From Margaritifera margaritifera (lineage: Eukaryota > Mollusca > Bivalvia > Unionida > Margaritiferidae), in NCBI GenBank assembly GCA_029931535.1, contig JAQPZY010001695.1, positions 6,492,501 to 6,556,500 on the forward strand: a DNA stretch of 64,000 bases, read 5' to 3'. Both the position numbers and the translations under genes were made by a program. Under the pieces are notes generated by a model that worked only from the letters and a program-made list of their open reading frames with translations, did not search any database and was not told the DNA's origin. Positions within the stretch are counted from its first letter, which is position 1. Every line of letters begins with the position of its first letter. Shown here in pieces: positions 1-12,107 of the stretch.

Positions 1-463
1 TATGACATACAAATCGACCAGAAGCTGAACTTTGAACAGGGTAGATGATGATATTTTCTATATATCATACTTTATGACCAGGAGAAATTTCTCGACTATC
101 TTATTTTATGTAAAAGGTGACCACCAAGGAAAAAGAAAATACAACTAACGTTACTCGCGATCATTCTAAAATTGTATTTAGTATGGAATATATTAAGCTG
201 AAGGTATAGCCGCTTTCGGAAACCTAGTTATCTCCCTTAAAACACTCTCACGTGTATGGTATTTACTACTTCCGGTACTTTAAAGACGCGGAGCATGGTA
301 ATGTATCTCGATAATGTGGGGAAACATCCCCTTAGATCATGTATGGGAAAAAGTATATTGTTTAAACTGCAGTCAAAACGTAATTTTTCCTGATAATAAT
401 GTAGTGTAATTATTTATACAACACTTTTTTATTTAAGTGTTTTATCCTATTACAGATAACAAT
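1..463. other. Upstream flank of the vWA gene
   Basis: No coding exon is recognisable here. A polypyrimidine tract ending in TTACAG at 450-455 looks like a splice acceptor just before the first coding exon. This implies an upstream 5' UTR exon, probably outside the window. No convincing promoter was seen. Confidence 0.4.
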
Positions 464-916
464 ATGGCTGCTTTGTTACCTCACGGCTGCGTGCCAATGG
501 AAGTAGTTTTCTCCTTTGACACCACAGGATCCATGATATCTTGTCTTGGTGAGGTCAGAGGTCGGCTACAAGAGATGGTACAGCGTCTCCAAGCGGATAT
601 TCCAGGAATAAGGATTGCTATATTTGCACACGGAGATTATTGTGATAGGTTTAATTATGTTACAAAGTATGTGGATTTTACAGATAACGTGGCCGACCTG
701 TGCGAGTTCGTGAAAAATGTTGGGATCACCGTAGGAGGAGATGATGACGAATGTTACGAACTCGTGTTGTATGAAGTTCGTACAAAACTGTCTTGGTCTC
801 CCGGTTCCCAGAGAGTACTGGTACTGATAGGAGATGCAAATCCACACGAACCAAACTATCCACAAAATGACAAGAAGCTTAATTGGAGGAAAGAGGCAGA
901 CGAGCTTAATAACGAA
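464..916 (+). CDS. vWA gene coding exon 1
   Basis: 151 codons ending in DELNNE before a GTAAGT donor at 917. It carries the MIDAS DTTGS motif, HGDYCDRF and LIGDANPHEP, which is the first three quarters of the vWA fold. The open frame continues past the donor to 1075, but that extension has no family resemblance. Confidence 0.85.
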
Positions 917-2902
917 GTAAGTTATGAGTTTTCTGCTTCCGTATCTCAGAAATATCACAGATCTTCCTATCTCCGAAAACCAATTGACCCTTTCATGTGC
1001 CACTGCCCGCTGGCCCTTATAAACCAATGTAGAATCAAGAAAAAACAATGGAACATTAAACTTGTAGGGCCCTGATGAAAATTGTATGGGCAGAGAATCT
1101 CTTAATATTGCTCTTGGACAAACAAGTGCCATTTTTGCATTGTGGACCAATTAAAAATGAATGTTATAATTTTCTTGCAAGTTGACAATGACGCATTCCA
1201 AGAACATCAACAACAAAAATCCGTTTTTTTAACGATATTCTAAAAACGGCACAAAACATTTCTACTGCTCTTCTTAAAATATATTTCAGTAAAACTTTGC
1301 AAAACAGTCCACCATAGAACTAGATTGGACGAACAATGTAAATGTTCTCTCCAAAAAAAATGTATAATCATAATGGGTTGACGGCCTGCACTGCTGTAAA
1401 TACGGCCATTAGGGACCGATGATTTTATTTTCTGCGGGAGGAGAGGGGGCAGGGCGCCTAATAGCTTCTTTGTAACCAAAGGATATATATTTTTTCTTAT
1501 TTTATTTTTTAATCTCAAGATAATTTTTGTTTCGCCTAAAATAATGGATAGAGTTAGTACTTTTTTTTCTACAAATAAGAACATCATTTTTTTTCCAAGC
1601 AGGGCCGGTATTTTTTCCCTAGAAAACCCAGGCCCCACTCCCAAACTCACGAAAATTAAATGGTCAGTCCCTTAGATTCATGACCAGACAAGCCAAAATA
1701 TCGTGTAAGTAATTTTTAATGTGCTTGGACTATATTTGCCTATATCTCGAGAAAACGTTTTTGTCTATCTCGGCTGTGTGTTCAAGACCACGTTTCACAT
1801 TGTTCAATGGTCAGCCTTTTTTGGCGATCTTGTTGTTGGTCGTGTGATGCTATTGTTCCAAAGTGAACCGAGGTTTATATGTACTGACTCAAGATGTTGG
1901 ACAGGAGGGCGTCATCTTTGTTTCCATTCTACCTCTTCTCGCACGAGAACAAGATCAAGGGCATCTTTGGGCTAGACACTTATTCACATGAAAACAATGT
2001 TTTTGTGGTTCTTCTCTACCCATTGTTCGCAAACATTGTTCTCGGGCTGAAAGCTCACACCACCTCTAAAGCTGGAGTGACGACAGCAAGAGATGGCGGA
2101 ACATGCCGAGTGGCATGCGTCATGAGTGTGGTTCTGAGATTAACTCTAGTTGTTAGGGTATTTTCGAACGCGCGTATTCTAGAACATCGGTGAACGTGTA
2201 CTTCGTGCTTGGGCGAAAATCCCCAAACAGGTCGCCCAAGGATAGCACATGCATCTGGTTGACTCGTGCTCAGTAAAAACAGACAACTTTGATCAGAGGC
2301 CAAGACACACAATCCCACCGAGACCTACCAAGTCTGTACCAATTAGGGGCGTCAATTCAGTAAAGAAAGTTTGAAGACTTGATTTTAATCCGAGACAAAG
2401 ATGCCAGATTTTTAATGTTTTTTATTTGGGACACAAATAATATACTTATGGAACCAAGCAGTAATTGCAGAATACCTTTTATTAATACTATTCATATACG
2501 TCATGTGAAACCCTATTAAGGAAGCAACGGATCATACCGAATAGTCTCGGTGGATGTGGAATGCAGGATTTCCAAATAAAAGATGGATACAAACTACTTA
2601 TTCTAAAACTTTCAAGACCTTGAAAGAAAAGTGATTTGATATAAACACGATGGAAAAGCTTTTTGATTCTGTGCCGCCTGAGAAAATCTTGGACTTTCAA
2701 AAAGAATGTGGTTTTATACATTTTATATCTTTATAGTTTATTTTGTATACCTTTTTAAGAATGTTTACCTCTTTATCTTTTATCTTATAGGAGACGTCTT
2801 CACTTTTATTCGGAATCTTTTTAAACTTTACTATTTTTACTACCTGATTTGTTTTATTTTGGCACTATATAGCAAGAACTGTGCTGATGTGTTGCTAATT
2901 CC

Positions 2903-2934
<32 letters not shown>

Positions 2935-5900
2935 CATACATACATACATACATACATACATACATACATACATACATACATACATACATACATACATACA
3001 TACATACATACATACATACATACATACATACATACATACATACATACATACATACATACATACATACATACATACATACATACATACATACATACATACA
3101 TACATACATACATACATACATACATACATACATACATACATACATACATACATACATACATACATACATACATACATACATACATACATACATACATACA
3201 TACATACATACATACATACATACATACATACATACATACATACATACATACATACATACATACATACATACATACATACATACATACATACATACATACA
3301 TACATACATACATACATACATACATACATACATACATACATACATACATACATACATACATACATACATACATACATACATACATACATACATACATACA
3401 TACATACATACATACATACATACATACATACATACATACATACATACATACATACATACATACATACAACCATCATTTTAGTGTAATATTTGTTTTCGGG
3501 GACGGTAGCTTAAATGAGCATTCAGTTTGTGCTTAGACTTAAACAGTTTTTAGACTAATACCTGTCCTTATTTGTAAAGTCCTATTAACTTAATTAATGG
3601 CAAATTTTGCGTGTCATTCTTTGTAAAGTCCTATAGATTTGTATAATTAATGGCACTTTTTCTAATAACGTTCATTAAGCATACTGAAGTGAAATCAAAA
3701 TACATCATTTCGTAGATTGTATGAATATGGAGAACTCAATAAAATATTGGAAAGTTAAAGAGTGATTGTTCAGGATGCTTTTCGAATTGTATCTACACAA
3801 TAATTGAAAAATCTTCTTGATTTCCTAATACTAGTAGTTTTTCAGATAACATTAATTTATTGTTCACTGTTTAATTTAATATCAAAATTTTCTGGAATAA
3901 ATATCGTTTAAATCAAATTACACTCAAAATGTCTAATGAATGGATCCGATTTAATTTGAAGTATATTGATTATAACATGTCCAAATATAGATTTATTGAA
4001 TATTATCTTTTTTTTTAAACAGTTTGTGAAAATATATGCTGTACACTGTATGTCATACACCGACGGGGAGTTCTACAAATCCATATCCGAAAGAACTTCT
4101 GGGCGATACCTGAAACTCAGCGAGTTCCAAAATATATTTGATCTCATTATGGCCGTTTGCTACAAAGAAAAGGGCCAGGAATTTTTGTCGGTAGGTGAAT
4201 GTCTTTCATTTTCCATTCAATGCTAACATATCCTTAAAATAAATAAATAAATAAAAAAAACCTAGATAAATTGCCACGGGGCGCATCTAAAGTCTGTTTT
4301 TCGAAATGTAAACACTGTTTGTTAAAAAATAATAAAATGAGTGAAAAACATCATATACTAGAATACGGTCAATGTCAAGCCCTTGCATATCCCACGCTTA
4401 CAAGTTACGGCGGGGCCACGGGTGGCCGAGTGGTCTAAGGCGCTCGCCTTTGCCGATCACTGCCATATCACCTCTGTCCGCACGGGTTCGAGTCTTGGGC
4501 TCGGCCAATGTGGTTATGTGAGAAAGCTTGCCAGTAGCTTCCCGTGGGTTGGTGGTTCTTCCCGGGATTTTCCCGGGTTCTTCCTCCAACAGATATACTG
4601 GCCGCCAGGTATAGCCTATCATGTCCTGAAAAATGGCATTAAACACATAAAATCAAACCAAACCAAGTTACGGCACTTGGTGTAAGGCCTGACCCAGGGG
4701 CCAGCGTTTCAACATTGCACATATATATTTGTCTCTTTTTTTAAAAAAAAATTATGACCGAGGGGTAAGACGCCTACCCGAGGAGCATTACATTCATGTA
4801 AATGTGAATTCACGTTATCATTCCAATCCAGTATTTCTGACATGGGTATAGCGTAGGAGTCTCACCAATTTCCAAGTCATGAACTTATGTCTGTATTGGA
4901 TATATATGTGATATCACCTCATACGGTGGGAATCTAAACAGATTATAAGTGACGAAAAAGGGGCAGCATTCCTCCGCCCCCGAGGAGGATGTAATCATTA
5001 AAACCCATTATATAAGTTATATACCTTGCGTTGATGATGACACAAGTCACAAGTCACCCTCACTTCTTAAGAAATTATTTTTTGTAACCATTCCATCCCC
5101 AAGCCCCACCCTCAGGGGTCACATAAATCTTTTTAGCCATTGTACAGTCTACTGACCACCTCAATTCTATCCCAAAGTTTTAGGTCTGTATCTTCAACGG
5201 TGTAGGATGAGTTACACTGCATTACTAAAGACATAATAAAAGTACAGAAGACGGAAATTGTCATAAGCTGAAGAGAAAGGGTCCATACTCTGTTGCACAT
5301 CAGACTCAGATTTGGCATTCAGGGAACAGTCGTCGGCAAACAGGAGATCACGAACAGTCACATCCTGTAATTTCGTCTTCGCCTGTAGTCTCCTCAGATT
5401 GAAGAGCTTGCCGTCAGTCCGGTATCTGATGCCGATCCCAGTGTCATAGTCACGGAATGCATCAGTAAGTATGTCAGAGAACATTATACTAAAGAGGGTT
5501 GTGACCAACACGCAGTCTTGCTTGACTCCATTGGTGACTGGGAATGGTTCAGATGACTCGCCATCGTCCATGACACGAGTGAGTATGCCATCATGGAATT
5601 GCCTAACCATCACGATGAATTTCTCTGGGCAGCCAAATTTTGCTATGATCTTACAAAGGCCTCCACGGCTGACTGTGTCAGAGGCTTTTGTCATGTCGAT
5701 GAATGTCGTGTACAGGTTGGAGTTCTGTTCCTGGTATTTCTCCTGGAGTTGACGAGCTGCAAACATCACGTGTGTGGTCCCTTGTCCTTTCCTAAAGCCA
5801 CACTGACTCTCAGGGATGAACCCTTGATCGATGTGATGCACAAGACAATTCAGCAGACGTTTGGCGAGGATTTTGCCAGCTATTGACAGCAAGAAGATGT

Positions 5901-8823
5901 CCCGTTGATTGTCGCAGGATTGTATGTTGCCTTTCCGCTTGTACAAGTGGACGATGGATACATCCTTGTACTCCTGGGGTATAGTTCCCTGAGTCCACAT
6001 TGACTGGAAGAGTTCAGTCAGTTTCTGTGCCATGTGCGAGCCTCCGGCTTTTTGTTGACTTCTGCTTCTGCTAGTATAGCATCTGCTCCAGGTGCTTTGC
6101 CATTTGACAGCAGGTTAATTGCTTTCACAATTTCAGTCAGCATTGAGGGATCAGCAAGTGATATGTTGATTTCCACTTGCGGCAGTCGATCGATTGCCTC
6201 CTCACTGATAGACTGTTGATTAAGGATGTTGTTGAAGTGTTCTGCCCAACTTTGTAGTATATTTTCTTTGTCAGTGAGCAATGTGGCGCTGTCAGCACTC
6301 ACTATTGGAGATGTTTTGGATGACTGTGGCCCGTACAATGTCTTCAAAGCATGATAGAAGTTCTTCATGTCATTCCTGTCTGCGCAAGACTTAATCTCAT
6401 CTGCCTTATTGCTGAGCCACGAGTCTTGCAACTCTCTGAGTTTGCACTGGACATTCCTCTTGATGTTGTTGAAGGCTGACTTCCGAGATGACGCAGTGCT
6501 GTCTTCTAAACAGGCCATCTGTAACCGATGTTTCATATTCAGAAGTCTCTGTATGACAGCATCGTTCTCATTAAACGAATCTTGATGTTTACTTGTGGTG
6601 GGACCGATGGTTTGGGACGCAGTTGAGTACACAGAGTCTCTGAATGATGCCCAGTTTTCCTCAACATTCTCGGATTTATATACATGCATACATACTGTAC
6701 GTGCGCACATAAGGACAGAATTAGGTGCATACATGTATATATGTGAAAAAGTAGGTCTGTGAAAGAATTACAAAACGTTACAACAGACGTATCACACAAC
6801 CCTTTGCAAAAAAAATATATGTGTTGTACAAATTACAAGCTATTGTTACGAATCTAGGTCTTAAAATATGTAACAGAAAGAAAGTGAAGCCAATAACATC
6901 AAGTAAAATAAGCAAGCAATTTATTTCAAGACAATTAAAGTGAAAATTCAAGACACTTTCAATTTGCGAGTTGAATTACAAATAATCCTCAATGTCCTAA
7001 TCAGAATTCCAAAATAATAGAATATTCTGAAGCCTTGATTGTCCTCATGTACCACAAAGATGTAATCCAGAATGTATTTGAATGAGTTCACATAAATCCC
7101 ATAATCATGTATTAATCCAAAAGTCAATGAGCACTTTAGTAATTCCAATGAATTTTTAAAAATAAATAATTCCTCTCAAATTATATCTGATTTCAATAAC
7201 ACAACTGTAAATACTAAAATAGATTCCTTACAGACTGATATTTAGAATCGGAATTCTAGAACAGGAATGAATTTGTTTACCAAAGACTGTATATAAATAC
7301 ACATGCCTACATGACCTATGTCACATCAGAATATGAGTAATTCTAATGGAAAAATACTGTCCTACCTGATATATGTCACAAAAGTTTAATTGCGAAATGC
7401 CTCGACAATATTGGCCTACCTGACACATGTCACAACTTACAAGCATGGACAAAAGTTAAGTATGTATTTTCCACAAACCGTACAACTTACAATTGTTGAC
7501 AAAAGTTAAGTATATAAACATCATACATACCACTATTTCAAAATACATTGTGTCCCTGCTTTTTGATTACAGATGTACGAAAAAGAGGTGAGGGAAAGGA
7601 ACGCTGTGACAGGTATGCACCAAGATTTGGATCAACTTTTCATCAATCTGCGAAGCGGCCTCAAAGTAGAGTCAAAAGAAACGCTAGAAATGCTCGTTGC
7701 ACCAAAACATAGTTTGAATAAAAACATTGCGTATTTCTCTATGCCGCATAACATAGGTTCCACCTTGTGTCTGGCCAATAAACAAATGAGAGAATCAAAA
7801 AGTGGACGAGAACCAGCACCATGTCAGAAAAAGAAATTGTCAAAATCCTTGTTACCGAAAAAGACTGATTCAACGCTATATAAGGTCGAAAAATTGAAAA
7901 GCGGAGCAAAACGTGCAGAAAGACATTATAGAAAGAATGATACAAAGGTAAGTTGAATTTATGCTGTTTGATGTCATTTTCAAATTTGATTTTTAAATAA
8001 AAGTGTGAGCTGGGGCGTGTCTGCCTTGTTGATAACATTTCAGAATGTTATTAGGATGGCAATAATGTTTCACATGAAACTAAAGGATTATTTAGGTTTT
8101 AATCTTTGGTTACTGCTACTACTACTTGTATTTTATTGGAAATTTCGAATCACGAGATCCATAATATCCCTCATAATAAAAGTTAAATTACTCCAATATG
8201 ACATAAATAATTTTTTAAAGTCTGGTATGATCTTTTAATAATAAATTTATTTACTCGACTGAGTATCATTCGAATCGTTAAACAAAGTTTCTTTTCTTTA
8301 ACAGAACAAGCGGAAAGCGAATCCACATCTCAAAAGAGAAAATGTTCCCGAAACAAACTTTATCCTTAGGGACCTCAGCTGGTCTCCATGGCAGCTAGCA
8401 ATAACTCCTCTCCCAGAATCCTCTGCGGCAAGATGGAGAAAGAGAAGCAGGAACATAATTGGATACAGCAAAAGACAACTTTTTGGCGGGAAAATGGAGG
8501 TACCAGCGTTTTACGAGGTTGCAGTCCAAACAAAATTTCGTTCCAAGAGATTTATTGTTTTCAACAAATTCGTACAGTCTGGTAGTAATTGGGAAAGCAG
8601 CTTGCTTGGAAGGGCTGATATAAAATCACAAATTGATGATGTCTTGAGGAAGAACTGCAAGGTGTATATTAGGAGGGTTGTTTTGAAAAGAAACTATTTT
8701 CAGAGAAGGATACTTGTGGACATTCAGAACTATGACTATGCTTGGAACAAGATCCCAGGTGTAAGATCCGGACACAGAATGGTCACAAAGGCTAGTGTTG
8801 GGATTTCGGATGAAACTCTGTGA
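464..8823 (+). CDS. vWA-domain protein, four coding exons (464-916, 4023-4190, 7573-7947, 8305-8823)
   Basis: Joining four exons at GT/AG sites gives one open frame of about 504 residues; all three junctions are phase 0. The first 207 residues form a von Willebrand factor A domain with MIDAS DTTGS at residues 19-23, a GGDDDECYE segment, LIGDANPHEP and a closing GRYLKLSEFQNIFDLIM block. This layout is known from intracellular metazoan vWA proteins and from the vWA part of VWK-type proteins. The rest is basic and has no domain I recognise; there is no kinase in this gene. No signal peptide or membrane helix is visible, so a cytoplasmic protein is likely. ATG 464 was chosen because it has A at -3 and G at +4 and lies just after an acceptor; an upstream coding exon outside the window cannot be excluded. 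Introns 1 and 2 are full of repeats. The exact function is unknown. Confidence 0.85.
917..4022 (+). other. Intron 1 of the vWA gene
   Basis: Bounded by GTAAGT at 917 and a T-rich tract ending AAACAG at 4022. Apart from the TACA array it holds A/T-rich sequence with no supported exon. A short stretch near 2506-2620 vaguely recalls the C-terminal GGxGM region of LINE polymerases, but this is too weak to call. Confidence 0.7.
2905..3468. repeat. (TACA)n microsatellite, about 141 perfect copies
   Basis: 564 bp of uninterrupted TACA. Because the 12-nt codon cycle contains no stop on either strand, the array creates long false ORFs (Tyr-Ile-His-Thr on +, Met-Tyr-Val-Cys on -). It lies inside intron 1 of the vWA gene. 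Confidence 0.98.
4023..4190 (+). CDS. vWA gene coding exon 2
   Basis: 56 codons in phase 0. It begins FVKIYAVHCM and ends EKGQEFLS before a GTAGGT donor at 4191. It holds the last strand and helix of the vWA fold (TSGRYLKLSEFQNIF). A degraded relative of this exon lies near 20172-20255. Confidence 0.85.
4401..4674 (+). mobile_element. tRNA-derived SINE with 11-bp target-site duplication
   Basis: The body runs from about 4412 to 4663. Its 5' part resembles tRNA-Leu/Ser: box A TGGCCGAGTGGTCTAAGGCG near 4431 and box B GGTTCGAGTC near 4485. A tail follows with TACTGGCCGCCAGG and a CATTAAACACATAAAATCAA-like 3' end. Identical 11-bp flanks CAAGTTACGGC at 4401-4411 and 4664-4674 are the insertion duplication, so this is a fairly young insertion in intron 2 of the vWA gene. 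The long insertion in the anticodon region rules out a functional tRNA. Confidence 0.85.
5212..6735 (-). pseudogene. Non-LTR retrotransposon (LINE) reverse transcriptase, broken fragment
   Basis: Minus-strand ORFs 6734-6018 and 6033-5212 together read as the pre-RT linker and RT domain of a LINE. In order: SWLSNKADEIKS, LTDKENILQSWAEHF, NGKAPGADAI, then SIAGKILAKRLLN, FRKGQGTTHVM, NGVKQDCV and the catalytic box FADDC. A frameshift near 6045-6075 separates the two ORFs just after the KAPGADAI motif. The endonuclease domain (5') and everything after the RT palm (3') are missing. Known family features are the order of RT motifs and the F/YADD catalytic pair. The clade is uncertain. The element cannot be active. 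It sits antisense in intron 2 of the vWA gene. Confidence 0.88.
7573..7947 (+). CDS. vWA gene coding exon 3
   Basis: 125 codons from MYEKEVRERN to RKNDTK, phase 0 at both ends, with acceptor ATTACAG and donor AAG|GTAAGT. It is rich in Lys and Arg and includes HQDLDQLF and FSMPHNIGS. It is the linker after the vWA domain; no named domain recognised. Confidence 0.8.
8305..8823 (+). CDS. vWA gene terminal coding exon
   Basis: Acceptor TTCTTTAACAG ends at 8304. The frame runs 172 codons to TGA at 8821-8823. It starts NKRKANPHLK, is basic in its first third, then holds a compact segment (FYEVAVQTKFRSKRFIVFNK, KVYIRRVVLKRNYF) that looks like a folded domain but is unassigned. Confidence 0.78.
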   Translation, partial: NKRKANPHLKRENVPETNFILRDLSWSPWQLAITPLPESSAARWRKRSRNIIGYSKRQLFGGKMEVPAFYEVAVQTKFRSKRFIVFNKFVQSGSNWESSLLGRADIKSQIDDVLRKNCKVYIRRVVLKRNYFQRRILVDIQNYDYAWNKIPGVRSGHRMVTKASVGISDETL

Positions 8824-8932
8824 TTCATTCCGCGAAAGGTTTTCATTTTGAATAGTGTTCAGAGTCTTTACAACGACAACATTTTTTTTCGTACAAGTAA
8901 TATGTGTGCACACAAAAGTTGTCAATCAACTT

Positions 8933-8938
8933 ATTAAA
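8933..8938 (+). terminator. Possible poly(A) signal of the vWA gene
   Basis: ATTAAA about 110 nt after the stop codon, the common variant of AATAAA. Inferred from position only. Confidence 0.35.
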
Positions 8939-8989
8939 GTAGATATGTCATATAGGTGTGTTTGTAGTCACCCCACATTATAATAATGT

Positions 8990-9665
8990 GCATTGCATAC
9001 AACATTGGGGGTCCTTTTTTAAAGTCAAGGTCACATGTCAATATTTTAAGTTTTTTGTCACTTTCCTTTCTGCTTTATAAATTTAGAGCCCTTTGAGCTT
9101 TAGGGATGAAACTTGGTATACTTGTACATTATACATTATATTTTAAGTTTTCCATCATACTTTCTATTAATTAACTATTGAGGCATTTGAGATTAATGGC
9201 TGAAACATGGTATATTTGTCGCGTTCCATATTGGGGGTCCTATCTTCAAGATCAAAGTAACATGCCAATATTTTAGGTTTCGGTAACATTTTCAGTTCCA
9301 CTCAGTAATTTATGAGCTATGAAGCATAAATGAATTAAATTTGGTATACTTGTATAATGAGACTAGAAAGAGTGTTGTATTCCACCTTTTGGGTCCTCTC
9401 TTCAAGGTCAAGGTACATACTTCGTTGTTGCTGTTGTTAAAAGCTGTTTGAAGTTCAATGATGAGCCATAGTACACGTACGTTTCTCTATATGATGGTAA
9501 CTCATGTATCACAGTCAAGGTTTTATCTTCAAGGTCAAAGTTACATATATTTCTACCCCTTTTCTGCACTTTTACTAATACACTTTGAGATACAGACATG
9601 AAACTTGGTCATTTTCCATATTTGCCTGCGCTGTCGCTAGGGTGACAGTCAGATTGCATCACTGT
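8990..9665. repeat. Diverged repeats with GTCAAGGTCA-type cores
   Basis: Four loosely similar segments share phrases such as GGGGTCCT..TTCAAGGTCAA..ACAT and GAAACTTGGTATACTTG, spaced about 150-240 bp apart (near 9020, 9245, 9395, 9525). Such degenerate tandem units are common in mollusc genomes. No coding potential. Confidence 0.5.
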
Positions 9666-10029
9666 TTATTTTCGGTGACCTGACCTCAGAAGGCTGGAGG
9701 ACAAAAATGCACAGAATTTACTGTTTTATAATTATATAGTATTTATTATATATGTAATTATATAGTATTTATTAAATATGTAATTATGTTTAGTATTTAG
9801 ATCTACTTTGGTCTATTCTAGTCTAAGCATACGTTTCAGATGCAACATGTATTTCTCCATATGAAAATATTTGACTGAATTGTGTTATATTTTTCTTTAC
9901 TGTCATTGCAGAACATTATTTCAGTCTACGAATAGTTGCTACTTATACGTTAACTCGTTGTTTTTAAATTATTCTATCTGATTACGTTTTTCTTTATTTC
10001 AATTGTATTTACCTCATTAGTCATTAGTG
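9666..10029. other. AT-rich spacer
   Basis: No gene seen. A short direct repeat of TAATTATATAGTATTTATTA-type sequence lies at about 9727-9785. Confidence 0.4.
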
Positions 10030-11022
10030 GTCTGTACACCTTGAAACTTATTTTCGGAATCGTCTTGCACTCTCTCCAAATACAATACCAAGCTCCACAT
10101 ATTTGCACCGATGCGCTCGGTAACACGTCCATGGAAGAAGTTAGGATCTTAACAGGGGAACCACCCCTTAATTTGAGACGAGAAGAGTTGCTGCTGAGGT
10201 ATGCGTCCAGGGATCTCAATCAATGCTAGGTCGCATTGCTACGTTTTCAATTCTAGAGAGATGCAATAAGCCCTCTAGGCACAAACTCCTAAATAACCTC
10301 CCAGGTGGCAAAATAATTCAGGACCTTAAGAAGGAATTAAGCTTTCCAACTATTCAGCCGGAAACCACAAAATACCCAGACACCGCCCCCACGGATCTGC
10401 AATTTGCCTAAAATTAACATGGATGCACTTCAGTATGGGGATACACGTGAACAACCCATGGAAGCAAGGGCCAAAGTTCTCTAGGAAATAGAAACAGTAT
10501 GAGGGATACACCCAAATTTACACTAACCGATCAAAATCCCAAGATCCTGGGTGCACTGCAGCATCAATAGTGATCCAGGAGAAAAGCATCACACTGGGGT
10601 TGCGGGTACCTGACTACCGCTCCATATATACTGTAGAATTTTGGGCCATCAACCAAACACTTGAATGGATTCAATTCAGACAAGTACCCCCCCCACACAC
10701 ACACTTATAATTACTGACTCCCTCAGTGTGCTGAGAACTCTGGAATCTTGTAACTCTTTCAGTAGAGAAAATATGGTAAGAGAAGTCTACTTGAGACTGA
10801 AAAACTTGGAGCACACCGATCATTTTGTGGAATTTATGTGGGTGCCCTCCCACATTAACATACCTAGAAACAATAGGGCAGATAAATTAGCTAAAACTAA
10901 GCTATCAGAACCCGAAATACATACACTGGATTACAGCATGCCGGAAATCTACAGTATGATCAGGCAGAAAATTGATTTAAAAAATGGCAAATTACAGAAA
11001 TCAGTAATTTCATCTGAGTAGA
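10030..11022 (+). pseudogene. LINE ORF2 C-terminal relic with RNase H domain
   Basis: Frame-broken coding matter. First comes GEPPLNLRREELLLRYASR (10041-10229), typical of the region after a LINE RT. Then LLNNLPGGKIIQDLKKEL (10223-10411), then an RNase H domain starting near 10505 and continuing in the ORF 10665-11021. RNase H landmarks are IYTNRSKS, where the catalytic Asp of the usual TDGS motif is Asn; LIITDSLSVL with its Asp; and WVPSHINIPRNNRADKLAK. A frame change lies at the C8 run at 10687-10694. Elements of the I/Jockey type carry this RT-RNase H order. Dead copy. Confidence 0.8.
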
Positions 11023-11717
11023 ACTTTGAATCTAATTAGCAACATTGTTCACCTTCTAAGCAGAACTTTTAATAAATGCGTTTATTTAAATTTTCTCTCA
11101 GATTTCCTCATTAAATATCAGGAAAAAAAAACTGCCGACAAAAGATCTCAAACTACCTTTCTCACCACGCTTTCATTTTGGTAAATATAACAGTATATAA
11201 CAATAATTGCCCCTCATCGTTACGGCAGGAACTGCTAAAAATGTACGAATAGGGAGAATAGAACTTATTGACCAGGACCTAAATTAATTCCTATGGCTCA
11301 GCTCCTTTTTATATGTAACTAGGGTCGAAGGTCATATTTAGCAAATATCGCACATTTGAGCACAGTTAAATGGATTTCGGTTGATATTTAGCAAGTTTTT
11401 AGATTATTAAGCTTCTCCTTCTGCTTTTTCTTCTTCTCCATCATCATCATCTTTTTCTTCATCATCATCATCTTCTTCTTTTCTATAAAATTATGTAGAC
11501 AGCATTGTATCTGACCGCGGCAATTATTATTTCTAATGCAATACTTTTACGGTTTAGGGTCAACAGCATTTCCACGCAGACCAAAGTTTACGCAAAACAG
11601 GCCCTGAGAAAGTCTTGGACGAAGCGCAAAGAACATAAAAGGAGTTTGGGTTAGATGTGGGAGTAGTGGAGCCTGACACTGACAACAGACGAGTCCCATA
11701 CTTTTATTGACGCAAAT
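11023..11717. other. Spacer with TTC/ATC-rich microsatellite
   Basis: No gene recognised. A compound CTT/CTC/ATC trinucleotide tract occupies about 11411-11483. Confidence 0.5.
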
Positions 11718-11832
11718 TATTTTATGGTCCTACTGCTTACCATTTTATGGTACTACTGCTTACCATTTTATGGCCCTACTGCTTACCATTTTATGGTCCT
11801 ACTGCTTACCATTTTATGGCCCTACTGCTTAC
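11718..11832. repeat. 23-bp tandem repeat, five copies
   Basis: Unit ATTTTATGGTCCTACTGCTT plus ACC, with single-base variants (GTCC, GTAC, GCCC) between units. Short VNTR, no coding role. Confidence 0.93.
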
Positions 11833-12064
11833 TAAATGTTGCTGTCGTTTTCAAATTTATCTGCGTGCACCCGAAGATCATGAAAACTTCAACTATTCGT
11901 TAATAAGTTATGAAGAATTTGTCCTTTCTTAATATGGACGTGTACATTTTCTTAATTAGTGATTTATTAAAATTAGTTATGACCCATAGATCTATTTTAT
12001 GATTTCTAGAGTAAGTATATTTTAACGGGGGTGGTGGTGGGGGGAGAACAAGCGCCATGAATGT

Positions 12065-12086
12065 TTTATTTCTTCAAGATTTTATT
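12065..12086 (-). terminator. Poly(A) signals for the minus-strand exon
   Basis: TTTATT at 12065-12070 and 12081-12086 reads AATAAA on the minus strand, 22-43 nt after the TAA stop of the candidate exon at 12108. Confidence 0.35.
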
Positions 12087-12107
12087 AATTTCTCGTTTTT
12101 CATACAT

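Larger units (their letters stand above)
4191..7572 (+). other. Intron 2 of the vWA gene
   Basis: Donor GTAGGT at 4191 and acceptor TTGATTACAG ending at 7572. It contains the SINE, the antisense LINE relic and about 0.8 kb of AT-rich sequence (6740-7560). The AT-rich part has weakly repeated phrases such as CTACCTGATATATGTCACA (two or three copies around 7310-7440) but no supported exon. Confidence 0.65.

Noticed and set aside
566..1150. 194-codon minus-strand ORF
   Set aside because: Antisense shadow of the vWA exon, with no motif or splice context.
2506..2620. Frame resembling the GGxGM-DFQ end of LINE polymerases
   Set aside because: Too short and interrupted by stops; similarity may be chance.
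2706..3536. Long ORFs of Tyr-Ile-His-Thr and Met-Tyr-Val-Cys repeats on both strands
   Set aside because: Pure translation of the TACA microsatellite; a tetranucleotide without stops opens all frames.
4414..4506. tRNA-Leu gene
   Set aside because: A and B boxes are present, but the anticodon region is expanded, the acceptor stem does not pair properly and a SINE tail with target duplications follows.
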